Source: an uncultured Pseudomonadota bacterium
Lineage (GTDB): Bacteria; Pseudomonadota; Alphaproteobacteria; RF32; CAG-239
DNA length: 64,000 nucleotides
Direction of reading: 5' to 3'
NCBI GenBank assembly: GCA_902494875.1
Contig: CABUUO010000001.1
Span: 186,001 to 250,000 of the forward strand
How positions within the stretch are numbered: the stretch's first letter is position 1; each line of letters opens with the position of its first letter. Of this stretch, positions 52,183 to 60,132 are shown piece by piece. The translations under genes were made by a program, and so were the position numbers. The notes beneath the pieces are model-generated. The model was given only the letters and a program-made list of their open reading frames with translations, did not search any database and was not told where the DNA came from.

Positions 52183-52223
52183 TAAAGTGTGTCACTTTAT
52201 TCTCCCTGAGCACCCACACTTTA
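52183..52223. repeat. Overlapping inverted repeats upstream of the amidoligase-like gene
   Basis: TAAAGTGTG (52183-52191) pairs with CACACTTTA (52215-52223). A shorter hairpin AAAGTG-TGT-CACTTT (52184-52198) uses the same left arm, so the two structures exclude each other. The region lies between the micropeptide gene and the amidoligase-like gene. Confidence 0.5.
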
Positions 52224-52244
52224 TAAAAAAACGGACGGAAATGC

Positions 52245-52364
52245 TCAGAGACTGATAATGAGGAGGGAAATGAGAATAAGAATCAGGGGAAGCGCATAGG
52301 CCAAAACACCGCGGATTTTATCAGCGGCCATATCAGACAATATGTTTTGGTCCAAATTAAACAT
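52245..52364 (-). CDS. 39-residue single-span membrane peptide upstream of the amidoligase-like gene
   Basis: A small frame from ATG 52364-52362 to TGA 52247-52245 encodes MFNLDQNILSDMAADKIRGV followed by a hydrophobic helix (LAYALPLILILISLLIISL) at the C-terminus. AAGGGA lies 5 nt before the ATG. It is a tail-anchored-like peptide with an acidic N-terminal part. It is on the same strand as and about 100 nt before the amidoligase-like gene, with an inverted repeat between. Function unknown. Confidence 0.6.
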   Translation of the reverse strand: MFNLDQNILSDMAADKIRGVLAYALPLILILISLLIISL

Positions 52365-52462
52365 TTTATTCCCTTACAAAACTTGTATCAGAATATAAAG
52401 AAGATAAAATTTAGGCAAGAAATTTTTTGCGCTTTTATAATTTTTTTTGAAAATCAGATTTG

Positions 52463-52491
52463 TTTACAGCCGTTTCTTTATATGCTATTAT
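52463..52491 (+). promoter_or_regulatory. Promoter of the lysozyme gene
   Basis: TTTACA (52463-52468) and TATTAT (52486-52491) have 17-nt spacing, 22 nt ahead of the start codon. The rest of the gap between the amidoligase-like and lysozyme genes holds the micropeptide gene and AT-rich DNA. Confidence 0.6.
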
Positions 52492-52513
52492 GTAAAAAAA
52501 CAAAGGAAAAACG

Positions 52514-53362
52514 ATGTCTTACAAGAAAACGCTCATTCTAGGCGGCATCATTGCCGCCAACAGCCTAAGCCTGAACACATCGGCGCGGCAGGATTTTAAT
52601 TTGGGCGACTCCGACACAAAAACGGAATTGCCGGCTATCCGCAGCGATGAAAAAGACATTATGTCTGCACTTATCTTCTTTGAAGGATTTTCCAAGGTGC
52701 CGTATCGGGACTGCGTCGGTATATGGACCAACGCTATCGGCATGACCAAACTTCCCGACGGTAAAGCCGTGACGGAAAAAGACACCATCCGCTCTTTTTC
52801 CGAAGCCAAAGAAGCCACGGACTATCACTTGGAAACGGAAGTCAATCCGGCAATTGAAAAATATATTTCGGCAAAGCTAAACAGCAAGCAAAGAGCGGCT
52901 CTCACCAGCCTTGTCTACAACTGCGGCCCCGAAGCGCTGGGAACGGACAAAGGCCCGACGAAGCTGGCTTTGGCCATCAACCGCGGCAACGAACCCGAAA
53001 TTGAGAAATGTTTTATGAAATACTGCTATGCCGGAGGAAAATACAATAAAGGGCTGGCCGTACGCCGCTATATGGAAGCTGCTTTATATAAAGGATTGCT
53101 GGATTTTTCCGACTTTTACATTTGCAGTTACGGCGAACTGGCTTCTTCTTATCTGATAAAAAACGGCAAACCTGACTTCAGCCGGGCCAAGCTCGATTAT
53201 GTCAAGAAAATATGCACGCAGGCTCCCAGCCGGGAAAAAACCGAAAAATTCGCATGGTTCGGATATGGTTCCAAAGTCAAAGACATTTTTATGCCGGAAA
53301 ATGCGCAAAAACCTTCGAAAATATTATATTCCCAGGTCTCCGTCAACAAACGCGGCCGCTGA
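52514..53362 (+). CDS. Exported GH24 (T4/P22-type) lysozyme
   Basis: The 282-residue protein has a likely signal peptide (residues 1-~25, LILGGIIAANSLSLNTSA). A GH24 muramidase domain (~40-195) carries the complete T4 triad spacing E-x8-D-x5-T in FFEGFSKVPYRDCVGIWT. RAALTSLVYNCGPEALG and a C-terminal extension of ~85 residues follow. It should cleave peptidoglycan glycan strands after Sec export. No holin, spanin or phage gene is nearby, so a cellular role or a domesticated endolysin is more likely than a prophage. AAAGGA precedes the start. Confidence 0.9.
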   Translation: MSYKKTLILGGIIAANSLSLNTSARQDFNLGDSDTKTELPAIRSDEKDIMSALIFFEGFSKVPYRDCVGIWTNAIGMTKLPDGKAVTEKDTIRSFSEAKEATDYHLETEVNPAIEKYISAKLNSKQRAALTSLVYNCGPEALGTDKGPTKLALAINRGNEPEIEKCFMKYCYAGGKYNKGLAVRRYMEAALYKGLLDFSDFYICSYGELASSYLIKNGKPDFSRAKLDYVKKICTQAPSREKTEKFAWFGYGSKVKDIFMPENAQKPSKILYSQVSVNKRGR

Positions 53363-53387
53363 AAACTCCTGCGGCCGCATTTTTTTA
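53352..53387. terminator. Terminator after the lysozyme gene
   Basis: GCGGCCGC (53352-53359) pairs with GCGGCCGC (53371-53378), followed by TTTTTTT. The left arm lies in the last codons of the lysozyme gene. Confidence 0.9.
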
Positions 53388-53404
53388 TGGTTTCGATATC
53401 CTAT

Positions 53405-53947
53405 TTATTTTACGTTTTTACCCATTTCATAGGCTTCTTTCATAGCCGGCATGCCTTTTATGTCGCCGGCATTCCAGGCGCCGGTACCATAAATCACACC
53501 TTTTTCTTTGGTTCCGGGCAGACAGTCTTCGGTGAAGCCGCGGAAGCCTTCCAACGTTTTTTCCATATTGGCATGCGAGCCGTCAGCCGCAGCGACAATA
53601 AAATAAAAGTCTTTGCCGCTGATCTCTTCATAACGCGGCACCGTGCGGTCGATCAGTGTTTTCATCTGACCGTTCATGGTATAAAAATAAACCGGAGTGG
53701 CCATAACAATGACATCGGCATTAACCATTTTATCCAGAACGGCCGCCATATCGTCCTTCTGGACGCAGCGGTGTGTCGTGTTGCAGACACCGCAGCCGCG
53801 GCAGTAGTTGATCTTTTGGTCATTCACATAAATTTTTTCAACCTGATGTCCGGCTTCTTTCGCACCGCGGATAAATTCATCGCACAATAGGTCGGAGTTT
53901 CCGTGTTTGCGGAAGCTTCCCGATAAAACCAACACTTTTTTACTCAT
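53405..53947 (-). CDS. Flavodoxin-like NAD(P)H-dependent flavoprotein
   Basis: Start at ATG 53947 (MSKKVLVLSGSFRKHGNSD) with AAAGGA upstream. The 180-residue protein has the FMN-binding GSxRxxGNS loop and a CRGCGVCNTTHRC cluster like that of iron-sulfur flavoproteins. An ATPVYFYTMNGQMKTLIDR block also fits NADPH-dependent FMN reductase family proteins. It may bind an iron-sulfur cluster and act as a redox enzyme. It is the last gene of the MerR-controlled cupin cluster. Confidence 0.9.
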   Translation of the reverse strand: MSKKVLVLSGSFRKHGNSDLLCDEFIRGAKEAGHQVEKIYVNDQKINYCRGCGVCNTTHRCVQKDDMAAVLDKMVNADVIVMATPVYFYTMNGQMKTLIDRTVPRYEEISGKDFYFIVAAADGSHANMEKTLEGFRGFTEDCLPGTKEKGVIYGTGAWNAGDIKGMPAMKEAYEMGKNVK

Positions 53948-53958
53948 ATTTAATCCTT

Positions 53959-54753
53959 TCATTTTTCCTGAGAGTATACTTCATTAATCAGCGCAATGGC
54001 ATTGAGACTGCGCGGATAGCCTATATAAGGGAGTATCTGGGTTACTGTATCAAGCAACAGGACACGGCTGTTGCCGACGTTTTGATTGGCTTTGGCATGT
54101 GCCCGAGCTTGGGGTTCGGCACCTCCCATGGAAACCAAAATAACAAACGTAACAAGTTCCCGTTTTTTTATATCCAAACCATCTCGGGTGTAATAGTCGC
54201 CGAAACAGTTTGCCGAAAGAAAATCCTGAATATGTTTCAATTCTTCCGGCGCGGAAGCTCGCATCGAATCAATATGTCCGGCTCCGAAAATTCCGCGCTG
54301 AACAGCCAGTCCTTTTTCCAAACGATCTGCCTCCGTCGTGGTCGACTGATCCGGCAGCGGCAGCCTGACGTTCCGATCAGCGAACACCTCATTGGTCAGG
54401 CGGAAAAAATCATAAACTTTAGCCATTCCCGCATAAGGCACGGCATGATAAAGCACTTCTTTGGCCTTGATCGGAGAAAGCCCCTGCTCCAGAGCCTCGT
54501 TTAAGACATTTTTATACCCGTCGCGCGATTGTATGGCAATATGGGCGGCCAAAAGCGCCGTGTAGCGCGTATCTCGGTCAAGACTTCCATGCTTTTTGAC
54601 GTCTTTTTCCACAAAACTGTTCCATAAGGCCATAAATCCAGGATCTGTTTGATTAAAATCGTTCATATTCTTTTCCTGATTAAAACTGAAAGACCAAACA
54701 GCCGCCAGAACTGACAACGCAGCAACCGCGGCCAAAACATATCGCTTACTCAT
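53959..54753 (-). CDS. Exported carboxymuconolactone decarboxylase family protein
   Basis: The start is ATG 54753, which overlaps the cupin stop (ATGAGTAA); the frame is open upstream but coupling supports this start. The 264-residue protein has an N-terminal membrane/signal segment (YVLAAVAALSVLAAVWSF). Two CMD repeats follow: residues ~45-120, and ~165-260 with KRELVTFVILVSMGGAEPQARAHAKAN. The usual peroxidatic CxxC is absent in both repeats. Members act on ring lactones or as AhpD-like reductases; the role here is unknown. Confidence 0.88.
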   Translation of the reverse strand: MSKRYVLAAVAALSVLAAVWSFSFNQEKNMNDFNQTDPGFMALWNSFVEKDVKKHGSLDRDTRYTALLAAHIAIQSRDGYKNVLNEALEQGLSPIKAKEVLYHAVPYAGMAKVYDFFRLTNEVFADRNVRLPLPDQSTTTEADRLEKGLAVQRGIFGAGHIDSMRASAPEELKHIQDFLSANCFGDYYTRDGLDIKKRELVTFVILVSMGGAEPQARAHAKANQNVGNSRVLLLDTVTQILPYIGYPRSLNAIALINEVYSQEK

Positions 54754-55366
54754 ATTCTTCATCGGCAACCGGCTCCAGCCAGGTCGTTTGGTTGTCCGGA
54801 AGGTTGGTCTCAACCGAAATATGCGTCATCCAGGCACCGGGAGCGGCTCCGTGCCAGTGTTCAACATCCGGCGCAATGCGGACAACGTCGCCTTTGCGCA
54901 AGACTTTCATTTCTCCGCCTCTTTCACGATAACGCCCCTCTCCGTTCAAAACCAAAAGAATCTGTCCGCCGCTGTGTTTGTGCCAGTTGGTGCGGGCACC
55001 GGGTTCAAACGTAACGTTTGCCAGCGAAGAATGCCAGACATCGTCGTTGGCACTCAGCCTGGTGAGATAGGTTTGTCCGGTAAAAAAACGGCCGTAGGGA
55101 TTGGGTTCTCCCTGCGCAAAAACAGTGTCAATCGGGGCTTTTTTCATTTCTTTTTCTCCATTTTCCGTGGTTAGTTTTAAAATTGCAGGTTCCGACTGCG
55201 CCTGAACGCGGTCCGCTCCCAAAGATGCAGACACGGGAAAACAGGCCGCCAATATGCATACAGCAAAAGATTTTTTCAGAAGGCCCAAACCTAAATTTCC
55301 GGCACAGAAAAACAGCAGTACCAAGCAGCTTAAAACCCCAAGCAGTTCCGCATAGGTCATTATCAT
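54746..55366 (-). CDS. Exported cupin-domain protein
   Basis: Start at ATG 55366 (MIMTYAELLGVLSC, GGAG 7 nt upstream). The longer frame to 55411 would begin inside the -10 box. The 206-residue protein has a membrane segment, a second hydrophobic stretch (AVCILAACFPVSASLGA), and a C-terminal cupin with TNWHKHSGGQILLVLNGEG and RIAPDVEHWHGA, the metal-binding His pattern. It is coupled to the CMD gene. Cupin/CMD pairs are common and often induced by MerR-type regulators. Confidence 0.88.
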   Translation of the reverse strand: MIMTYAELLGVLSCLVLLFFCAGNLGLGLLKKSFAVCILAACFPVSASLGADRVQAQSEPAILKLTTENGEKEMKKAPIDTVFAQGEPNPYGRFFTGQTYLTRLSANDDVWHSSLANVTFEPGARTNWHKHSGGQILLVLNGEGRYRERGGEMKVLRKGDVVRIAPDVEHWHGAAPGAWMTHISVETNLPDNQTTWLEPVADEEYE

Positions 55367-55406
55367 TTCAATACTCCGCAAAAAATTAAATTCCGAGTCT
55401 GTTTTT

Positions 55407-55437
55407 ATCATAAACTTTAGAGTTAACTTTAAGTCAA
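55407..55437 (-). promoter_or_regulatory. MerR-type promoter/operator of the cupin cluster
   Basis: On the minus strand TTGACT (55437-55432) and TATGAT (55412-55407) are 19 nt apart, the long spacer typical of MerR-activated promoters. The spacer holds an imperfect palindrome centred on GTTAAC (55414-55434). Confidence 0.8.
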
Positions 55438-55498
55438 GCTTTTTCTTGACTCAAGGCAAATTTTGTGCTTTTTTATAGCTAACAACGGAGGTAAAATC

Positions 55499-55936
55499 AT
55501 GGGATATTCAATCGGACAAGCCGCCCAAATGACCGGCTTGACGGCACACACTCTGAGATATTATGAAAAAGAAGGCCTGTTACCTTTTGTAAAGAAAAGC
55601 GGTTCCGGCCTGCGTGTTTTTTCCGACAACGACATCGGCTGGCTACAGATGATCGAGTGCCTGAAAGGCGTCGGAATGCCGCTGAAAGGCATTAAACAAT
55701 ACATAGACTGGTTTATCGAAGGCGACTCAACGCTTGAAAAACGTCTGCAAATGTTCAAAGAGCAGAAAGCCAATCTGGAAGCGCAAATGGCGCAACTGCA
55801 AAAACACATGAACAAAATCAACTATAAAATCAACCTTTATTCCAAAGCGGTTGAAAAAGGCAGTCTGGCTCTGGTTCAAAACGACCCTGAACTGTTAAAA
55901 GAAAAAGAACGGGTTTACGGACAAGAACAACACTAG
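55499..55936 (+). CDS. MerR family regulator of the cupin cluster
   Basis: Start at ATG 55499 (MGYSIGQAAQMTGL), with GGAGG upstream. The 145-residue protein has the MerR helix-turn-helix (YSIGQAAQMTGLTAHTLRYYEKEGLL), a second HTH block, and a long coiled-coil dimer helix (KEQKANLEAQMAQLQKHMNKINYK). It has no conserved metal-site cysteines, so it belongs to the AdhR/NmlR-like non-metal branch. It is divergent from the cupin operon whose promoter has the 19-bp spacer. Confidence 0.93.
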   Translation: MGYSIGQAAQMTGLTAHTLRYYEKEGLLPFVKKSGSGLRVFSDNDIGWLQMIECLKGVGMPLKGIKQYIDWFIEGDSTLEKRLQMFKEQKANLEAQMAQLQKHMNKINYKINLYSKAVEKGSLALVQNDPELLKEKERVYGQEQH

Positions 55937-55945
55937 GAAGCATCC

Positions 55946-56701
55946 ATGATTTTTTATTTTTCAGGTACGGGAAACTCACGCTGGGCAGCCTTGGAAACAG
56001 CCAAACTGACGGGAGACCGCGCCGTTTTTATTCCCCGCGCAGAAGCAAACTGCAGGCTCCGGGACAATGAGCCCGTCGGTTTTGTTTTTCCGATTTATGC
56101 CTGGGCCCCGCCCTCTTGCGTGACGGCATTCATAAAATCCGTCCAGCTTGACAATTATCAAAACAATTTCTGTTATTTCATTGCCACCTGCCACAGCCAG
56201 ACCGGAAACATCGACGGCATAATGAAAAAAGCTCTGGCATCCCGGGGCTGGCGGTGTGATGCCGGTTTTTCAGTTCGGATGCCCAACAACTATCTGCTGG
56301 CGCCCTTGGTTAAAACTGATACGCCGCAAAAAAGAAACGAACTTCTGCGCAATGCACAAATGCGTCTCAAAGACATTGCTGCTGATATATCCCGGCGTAC
56401 TTCAAAATTTGATCTGCGCAGAGGTTCAAAACTTCTCAGCCTGATTACTCCCCTGTTTCAGAAACACATGACAGCAAAAGGCTTTCGGGTTGAACGGGAC
56501 AAATGCGTCAAATGCGGCAAATGCGCGGAAATATGTCCGGTAAACAACATCCGCCTTACTCCCTTTCCGCAATGGGGAAGTCGCTGCGAAATGTGTCAGG
56601 CCTGCCTAAGCGTATGTCCGACGGCAGCCATTCAGTACGGCCGCTATACCAAAGGCAAGCAGCGCTATATGTTTTCGGAAGAATATCTGAATGAAGATTA
56701 A
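55946..56701 (+). CDS. EFR1 family ferredoxin-flavodoxin protein
   Basis: The 251-residue protein begins with a flavodoxin-like domain (MIFYFSGTGNSRWAA, the FMN loop GTGNS) and ends with two 4Fe-4S motifs (CVKCGKCAEICP and CEMCQACLSVCP). This layout is the EFR1 family of putative electron-transfer proteins of anaerobes. It starts 10 nt after the MerR gene and overlaps the start of the DNA glycosylase gene. Its redox partner is unknown. Confidence 0.92.
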   Translation: MIFYFSGTGNSRWAALETAKLTGDRAVFIPRAEANCRLRDNEPVGFVFPIYAWAPPSCVTAFIKSVQLDNYQNNFCYFIATCHSQTGNIDGIMKKALASRGWRCDAGFSVRMPNNYLLAPLVKTDTPQKRNELLRNAQMRLKDIAADISRRTSKFDLRRGSKLLSLITPLFQKHMTAKGFRVERDKCVKCGKCAEICPVNNIRLTPFPQWGSRCEMCQACLSVCPTAAIQYGRYTKGKQRYMFSEEYLNED

Positions 56702-57212
56702 GGCTATGAAAAAAAGTGAAAATATTCTGCACTGTTTTGAACCGGTTATCGACCAAAACACCAAAGTGATGATTATCGGCACCATGCCGGGAGAAGCGTC
56801 TCTTGTTGCCAACGAATATTATGCGTATAAGCATAATGCCCTGTGGAAAATTATGGCACGGCTGTATAATTCCGACCGGAAATTTGCCGATTACGGAGAA
56901 AAGTTATCATGTCTGCGGGAAAATGGGATCGGTCTCTGGGACAATTTGCACAGCTGCGAACGCAGCGGCAGTCTGGACAGCGATATAAAAAATGCCGAAC
57001 CGAATGATTTTGAAACGCTGTGTATCCGCTATCCTGCCCTGAAGCGCTTTTTATTCAACGGTCAGCAGTCTTACAAGTTTTTCAAAAAATTCCATCCGGC
57101 GCTGTTGGAAAAATACGAGTATTATATTTTGCCGTCTACCAGTCCTGCCAACGCCTCCATTTCATTTGACGAAAAGTTGAAACACTGGAAAGAGGCTTTG
57201 TTTCAGGCATAA
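56691..57212 (+). CDS. DNA-deoxyinosine glycosylase (uracil-DNA glycosylase superfamily)
   Basis: The 173-residue protein has the family 6 HDG pattern: VMIIGTMPGEASLVANEYYAYKHNALWKIM near residues 26-55, ENGIGLWDNL and LPSTSPANAS. Such enzymes remove hypoxanthine (deaminated adenine) from DNA. A second in-frame ATG at 56706 is an alternative start. The beginning overlaps the EFR1 gene stop, so it is co-transcribed. Confidence 0.85.
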   Translation: MKIKAMKKSENILHCFEPVIDQNTKVMIIGTMPGEASLVANEYYAYKHNALWKIMARLYNSDRKFADYGEKLSCLRENGIGLWDNLHSCERSGSLDSDIKNAEPNDFETLCIRYPALKRFLFNGQQSYKFFKKFHPALLEKYEYYILPSTSPANASISFDEKLKHWKEALFQA

Positions 57213-57240
57213 AAAAAGCGGTTTCTTCACCGCTTTTTTA
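57211..57240. terminator. Bidirectional terminator after the glycosylase gene
   Basis: AAAAAGCGGT (57213-57222) pairs with ACCGCTTTTT (57229-57238). It also ends the convergent merR-ihfA unit. Confidence 0.92.
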
Positions 57241-57241
57241 T

Positions 57242-57649
57242 TTATTTGACCTTATCAACCGCCAACTGGAGCTCATTGCGCATTTCTTTCAACTCCGCAA
57301 TAAGGGAAGTGATGAACTCACGGCTTTGCAAATCAAGTTGAACCTCTGGCACCGTTTCCTCAAAAAAATCTTTTTGAATTTCTTCGCCCAATAAATTTTT
57401 TAATCCTTTTTCTTTAAAGAGCTTTTGAACGCCTTCAATCGTATAGCGTTTTTCATAAAGAAAGGTTTTTATGACTTTAACGATTTCAACATCGTCCGGA
57501 CGATAGTAGCGGCGGCCGCCGTTTCTCTTCATTGGCTTTATCTGAGGAAATTTGGTTTCCCAAAAACGCAGCACATGCGTTGCGACTCCGAGTTCTTCAG
57601 CCACTTCGGCAATTGTTCTGAATGCTGCTTTGCTTTTGTTTACAACCAT
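57242..57649 (-). CDS. MerR family regulator beside ihfA
   Basis: The 135-residue protein has the MerR HTH with FRTIAEVAEELGVATHVLRFWETKFPQIKPMKRNGGRRYYRPDD. It also has an IEGVQKLFKEKG block, then a short helix. This is the conserved regulator that follows ihfA in alphaproteobacteria. Its target genes are not known. It lies 20 nt after ihfA and ends the plsX-fabH-ihfA unit. Confidence 0.92.
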   Translation of the reverse strand: MVVNKSKAAFRTIAEVAEELGVATHVLRFWETKFPQIKPMKRNGGRRYYRPDDVEIVKVIKTFLYEKRYTIEGVQKLFKEKGLKNLLGEEIQKDFFEETVPEVQLDLQSREFITSLIAELKEMRNELQLAVDKVK

Positions 57650-57669
57650 TTATGCCTCGTGAAGAAAAT

Positions 57670-57954
57670 TTAGGCGTTGATGATTTTTCTCATGGTTTGA
57701 GAAGGCTTGAAAGAAATGACGCGACGGGAAGAAATAACAGCTTCAACACCGGTTTTAGGATTGCGGCCGGCACGGGCTTTCTTATCCCTCAAAGAGAAGG
57801 TGCCGAAAGACGACAGTTTGACATCGTTTCCGGAAGTGAGTTCCTGTACAATCTCATCAAGAATCATATCCAAAATATCTGTAGAATCTTTACGGGAAAG
57901 ACCAATTTCTTCATAAATTGTCTCTGCAACATCTGCACGAGTAATTGTCTTCAT
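57670..57954 (-). CDS. ihfA: Integration host factor subunit alpha
   Basis: The 94-residue DNA-bending protein begins MKTITRADVAETIYEEIGL. It contains the HU/IHF signature GRNPKTGVEAVISSRRVISFKPS, with the intercalating Pro in the arm. The IhfA assignment is by gene order (fabH-ihfA-merR) and the R-N-P-K-T motif. IhfA pairs with IhfB, which is not in this window. Confidence 0.95.
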   Translation of the reverse strand: MKTITRADVAETIYEEIGLSRKDSTDILDMILDEIVQELTSGNDVKLSSFGTFSLRDKKARAGRNPKTGVEAVISSRRVISFKPSQTMRKIINA

Positions 57955-58052
57955 TTCTTAATACCTCTATTATTTACTTATTTTTACTTTGACAGACTTA
58001 TATCAAATCAGAGTCCGTGACAAGTCCGTGATGGTGTTTTATCCAGATTTAT

Positions 58053-59033
58053 TTAAATCCGCACTAAGGCGCCGCCCCAGGTAAAACCGGCTCCCATGGC
58101 GTTGAACACGACCAAATCGCCTTTCTTGATTTTTCCGGCTTCCATGCATTCGGACAGAGCCAGCGGAATGGAGGCAGCCGACGTATTACCGTGGTGATCG
58201 ACGGTAACGACGACTTTTTCTTCCGGCAGACCCAGTTTTTGACCGACACCGGAAATGATGCGGATATTGGCCTGATGCGGGATCAGCCAGTCTAAATCTT
58301 CGGCCTTTACGCCGCACATGGACATAACATCTTCTGCGCCTTGTGCAAGCGAATTGATTGCATATTTGAAAACTTCTTTACCGTTCATCCAGATATGTCC
58401 GGCCGTTTGGGTCGTGGAAACACCGCCGTTAGTCAGCAGATTGTCAAACTGGGAACCATCGGCATAAACCTTAGTGGCCAGCACACCCGTATCGGCCGCC
58501 GTTCCCTCTCCTTCCACCGCACGCAGGACAACCGCGCCGGCACCGTCGCCAAACAAGACGCAGGTGTTGCGATCTGTCCAGTCGGTAATTTTTGACAAGG
58601 TTTCGGCACAAACGACCAAAGCCGTTTTGGCCTGCCCCAAACGAATCATATTGTCAGCCATGGTCAGGGCATAAACAAAACCCGAGCAGGCCGCAGAAAT
58701 GTCAAATGCAGGCGTTCCGGCCTTAACACCCAGACGGGCGGCAATCTTGGCAGAAGTAGCCGGCGTAGTATTATCCGGCGTAACGGTTGCCAAAACAACA
58801 ACGTCAAGCTCAGCCGCTGAAATTCCGGCAGTTTTGAGCGCCATCTGAGCGGCATTGAACGCCAGGTCAGAAGTATATTCCTTTTCGGCGGCAACGTGGC
58901 GGCTCTTGATGCCGGTACGGGTGCTGATCCACTCGTCGTTGGTATCAACCATCTGTGCCAAATCATCATTTGTTAAAACTTTTTCAGGCAGAAAATGCCC
59001 GTGGCCAATAATTTCAGATCTAATACACTTCAT
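58053..59033 (-). CDS. fabH: 3-oxoacyl-ACP synthase III (FabH)
   Basis: The 326-residue enzyme starts fatty-acid synthesis by condensing acetyl-CoA with malonyl-ACP. The catalytic Cys116 is in DISAACSGFVYA, the His in LIPHQANIRI and the Asn in DHHGNTSAAS. Its start lies 14 nt inside the end of plsX, so the two are coupled. The downstream neighbour is ihfA. Confidence 0.97.
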   Translation of the reverse strand: MKCIRSEIIGHGHFLPEKVLTNDDLAQMVDTNDEWISTRTGIKSRHVAAEKEYTSDLAFNAAQMALKTAGISAAELDVVVLATVTPDNTTPATSAKIAARLGVKAGTPAFDISAACSGFVYALTMADNMIRLGQAKTALVVCAETLSKITDWTDRNTCVLFGDGAGAVVLRAVEGEGTAADTGVLATKVYADGSQFDNLLTNGGVSTTQTAGHIWMNGKEVFKYAINSLAQGAEDVMSMCGVKAEDLDWLIPHQANIRIISGVGQKLGLPEEKVVVTVDHHGNTSAASIPLALSECMEAGKIKKGDLVVFNAMGAGFTWGGALVRI

Positions 59034-60069
59034 AAAATACTTCCTGAGATAATTCGTCTAAATCTACTTTTTCAACTTCAGAACGGATGGTGGCGACAAA
59101 GTCCTGACGGACCAGATTTGCCGCATTGCCGACAGCAACCGAAAAGCCCAGGGCATCGGTTCCGCCGTGGCTTTTAACGGACAGGCCGTTCAGTCCGACC
59201 AGCATTGCACCGTTGTAAAGCCTGGGATCCATCGTTTTTTTGACTTTGAGCATAACGCCCAGCATAAACGGCAGGCCGAGTTTGGCCAGAAAAGAATGGT
59301 TAATGGCGTCTTTCAGCAGTCTTACAACCAGACGCGCCGTTCCTTCAATGGACTTTAGAGCTATGTTGCCGGTGAAACCGTCGGCAACTATAACGTCGGC
59401 AATGCCGTTGGGAATTTCGTGCGGCTCAATATAGCCGATAAAATCAATGTTCATGTGAGAATGTTTCATGATTCTGGCAGCCTGGCGAATCTCTTCCTTG
59501 CCCTTCATTTCCTCGGCGCCGATGTTCAGCAGCGCCACCCGCGGCTTTTTCACATTCAGGGCATGCCGTGCTAAGATGTCTCCCATCAAAGCAAATTCGG
59601 CCAGATTAACGGCATCGCATTCCGTATTGGCGCCCAAGTCAAGCATAACATAGCGGCCGTAACGGTGCGGCATAATACTGACGATTGCCGGGCGGTGAAT
59701 CTTGGTAATTGTTCTCAGCACAATTTTGGAAATAGCCATCAGGGCGCCGGTATTTCCGGCAGATACCACAGCTTTCGCCTCGCCCTTGCGGACGGCGTCA
59801 ATTGCCATATACATGCTGGTGTTTTTATTACGGATGACCTGAGAAGGCTTATCTTCGTTGTGCACCACTTCGTTTGCGTGGCGGATTTCGCAGACTTTTT
59901 TCAGAGCCGGATAAGTATTGAGGATGGGATTTACTTTGTTTTCATCGCCAAACAGCAAAAACCGTATGTCTGGATTTTTTTTGGCAGCGATAGCAAGCCC
60001 TTCTATCACGACTCTGGGGGAATTATCTCCCCCCATAGCGTCTATTGATATGACCAGATTATTAGACAA
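59020..60069 (-). CDS. plsX: Phosphate acyltransferase PlsX
   Basis: The 349-residue enzyme makes acyl-phosphate from acyl-ACP for phospholipid synthesis with PlsY. It has ISIDAMGGDNSPRVVIEGLA at the N-terminus, VSAGNTGALMAIS, LDLGANTECDAVNLAEFALMG, and VADGFTGNIALKSIEG. It follows rpmF by 63 nt and overlaps fabH. Confidence 0.97.
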   Translation of the reverse strand: MSNNLVISIDAMGGDNSPRVVIEGLAIAAKKNPDIRFLLFGDENKVNPILNTYPALKKVCEIRHANEVVHNEDKPSQVIRNKNTSMYMAIDAVRKGEAKAVVSAGNTGALMAISKIVLRTITKIHRPAIVSIMPHRYGRYVMLDLGANTECDAVNLAEFALMGDILARHALNVKKPRVALLNIGAEEMKGKEEIRQAARIMKHSHMNIDFIGYIEPHEIPNGIADVIVADGFTGNIALKSIEGTARLVVRLLKDAINHSFLAKLGLPFMLGVMLKVKKTMDPRLYNGAMLVGLNGLSVKSHGGTDALGFSVAVGNAANLVRQDFVATIRSEVEKVDLDELSQEVFYEVY

Positions 60070-60132
60070 GAAACCTGCTCCATATAGAATTGAACATACA
60101 CAGACACACTTCGTATGTTCAAATGATTTTAA

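Noticed and set aside
52514..53362. Prophage remnant around the lysozyme gene
   Set aside because: No integrase, holin, structural or other phage gene and no attachment repeats were seen; the neighbours are metabolic genes.
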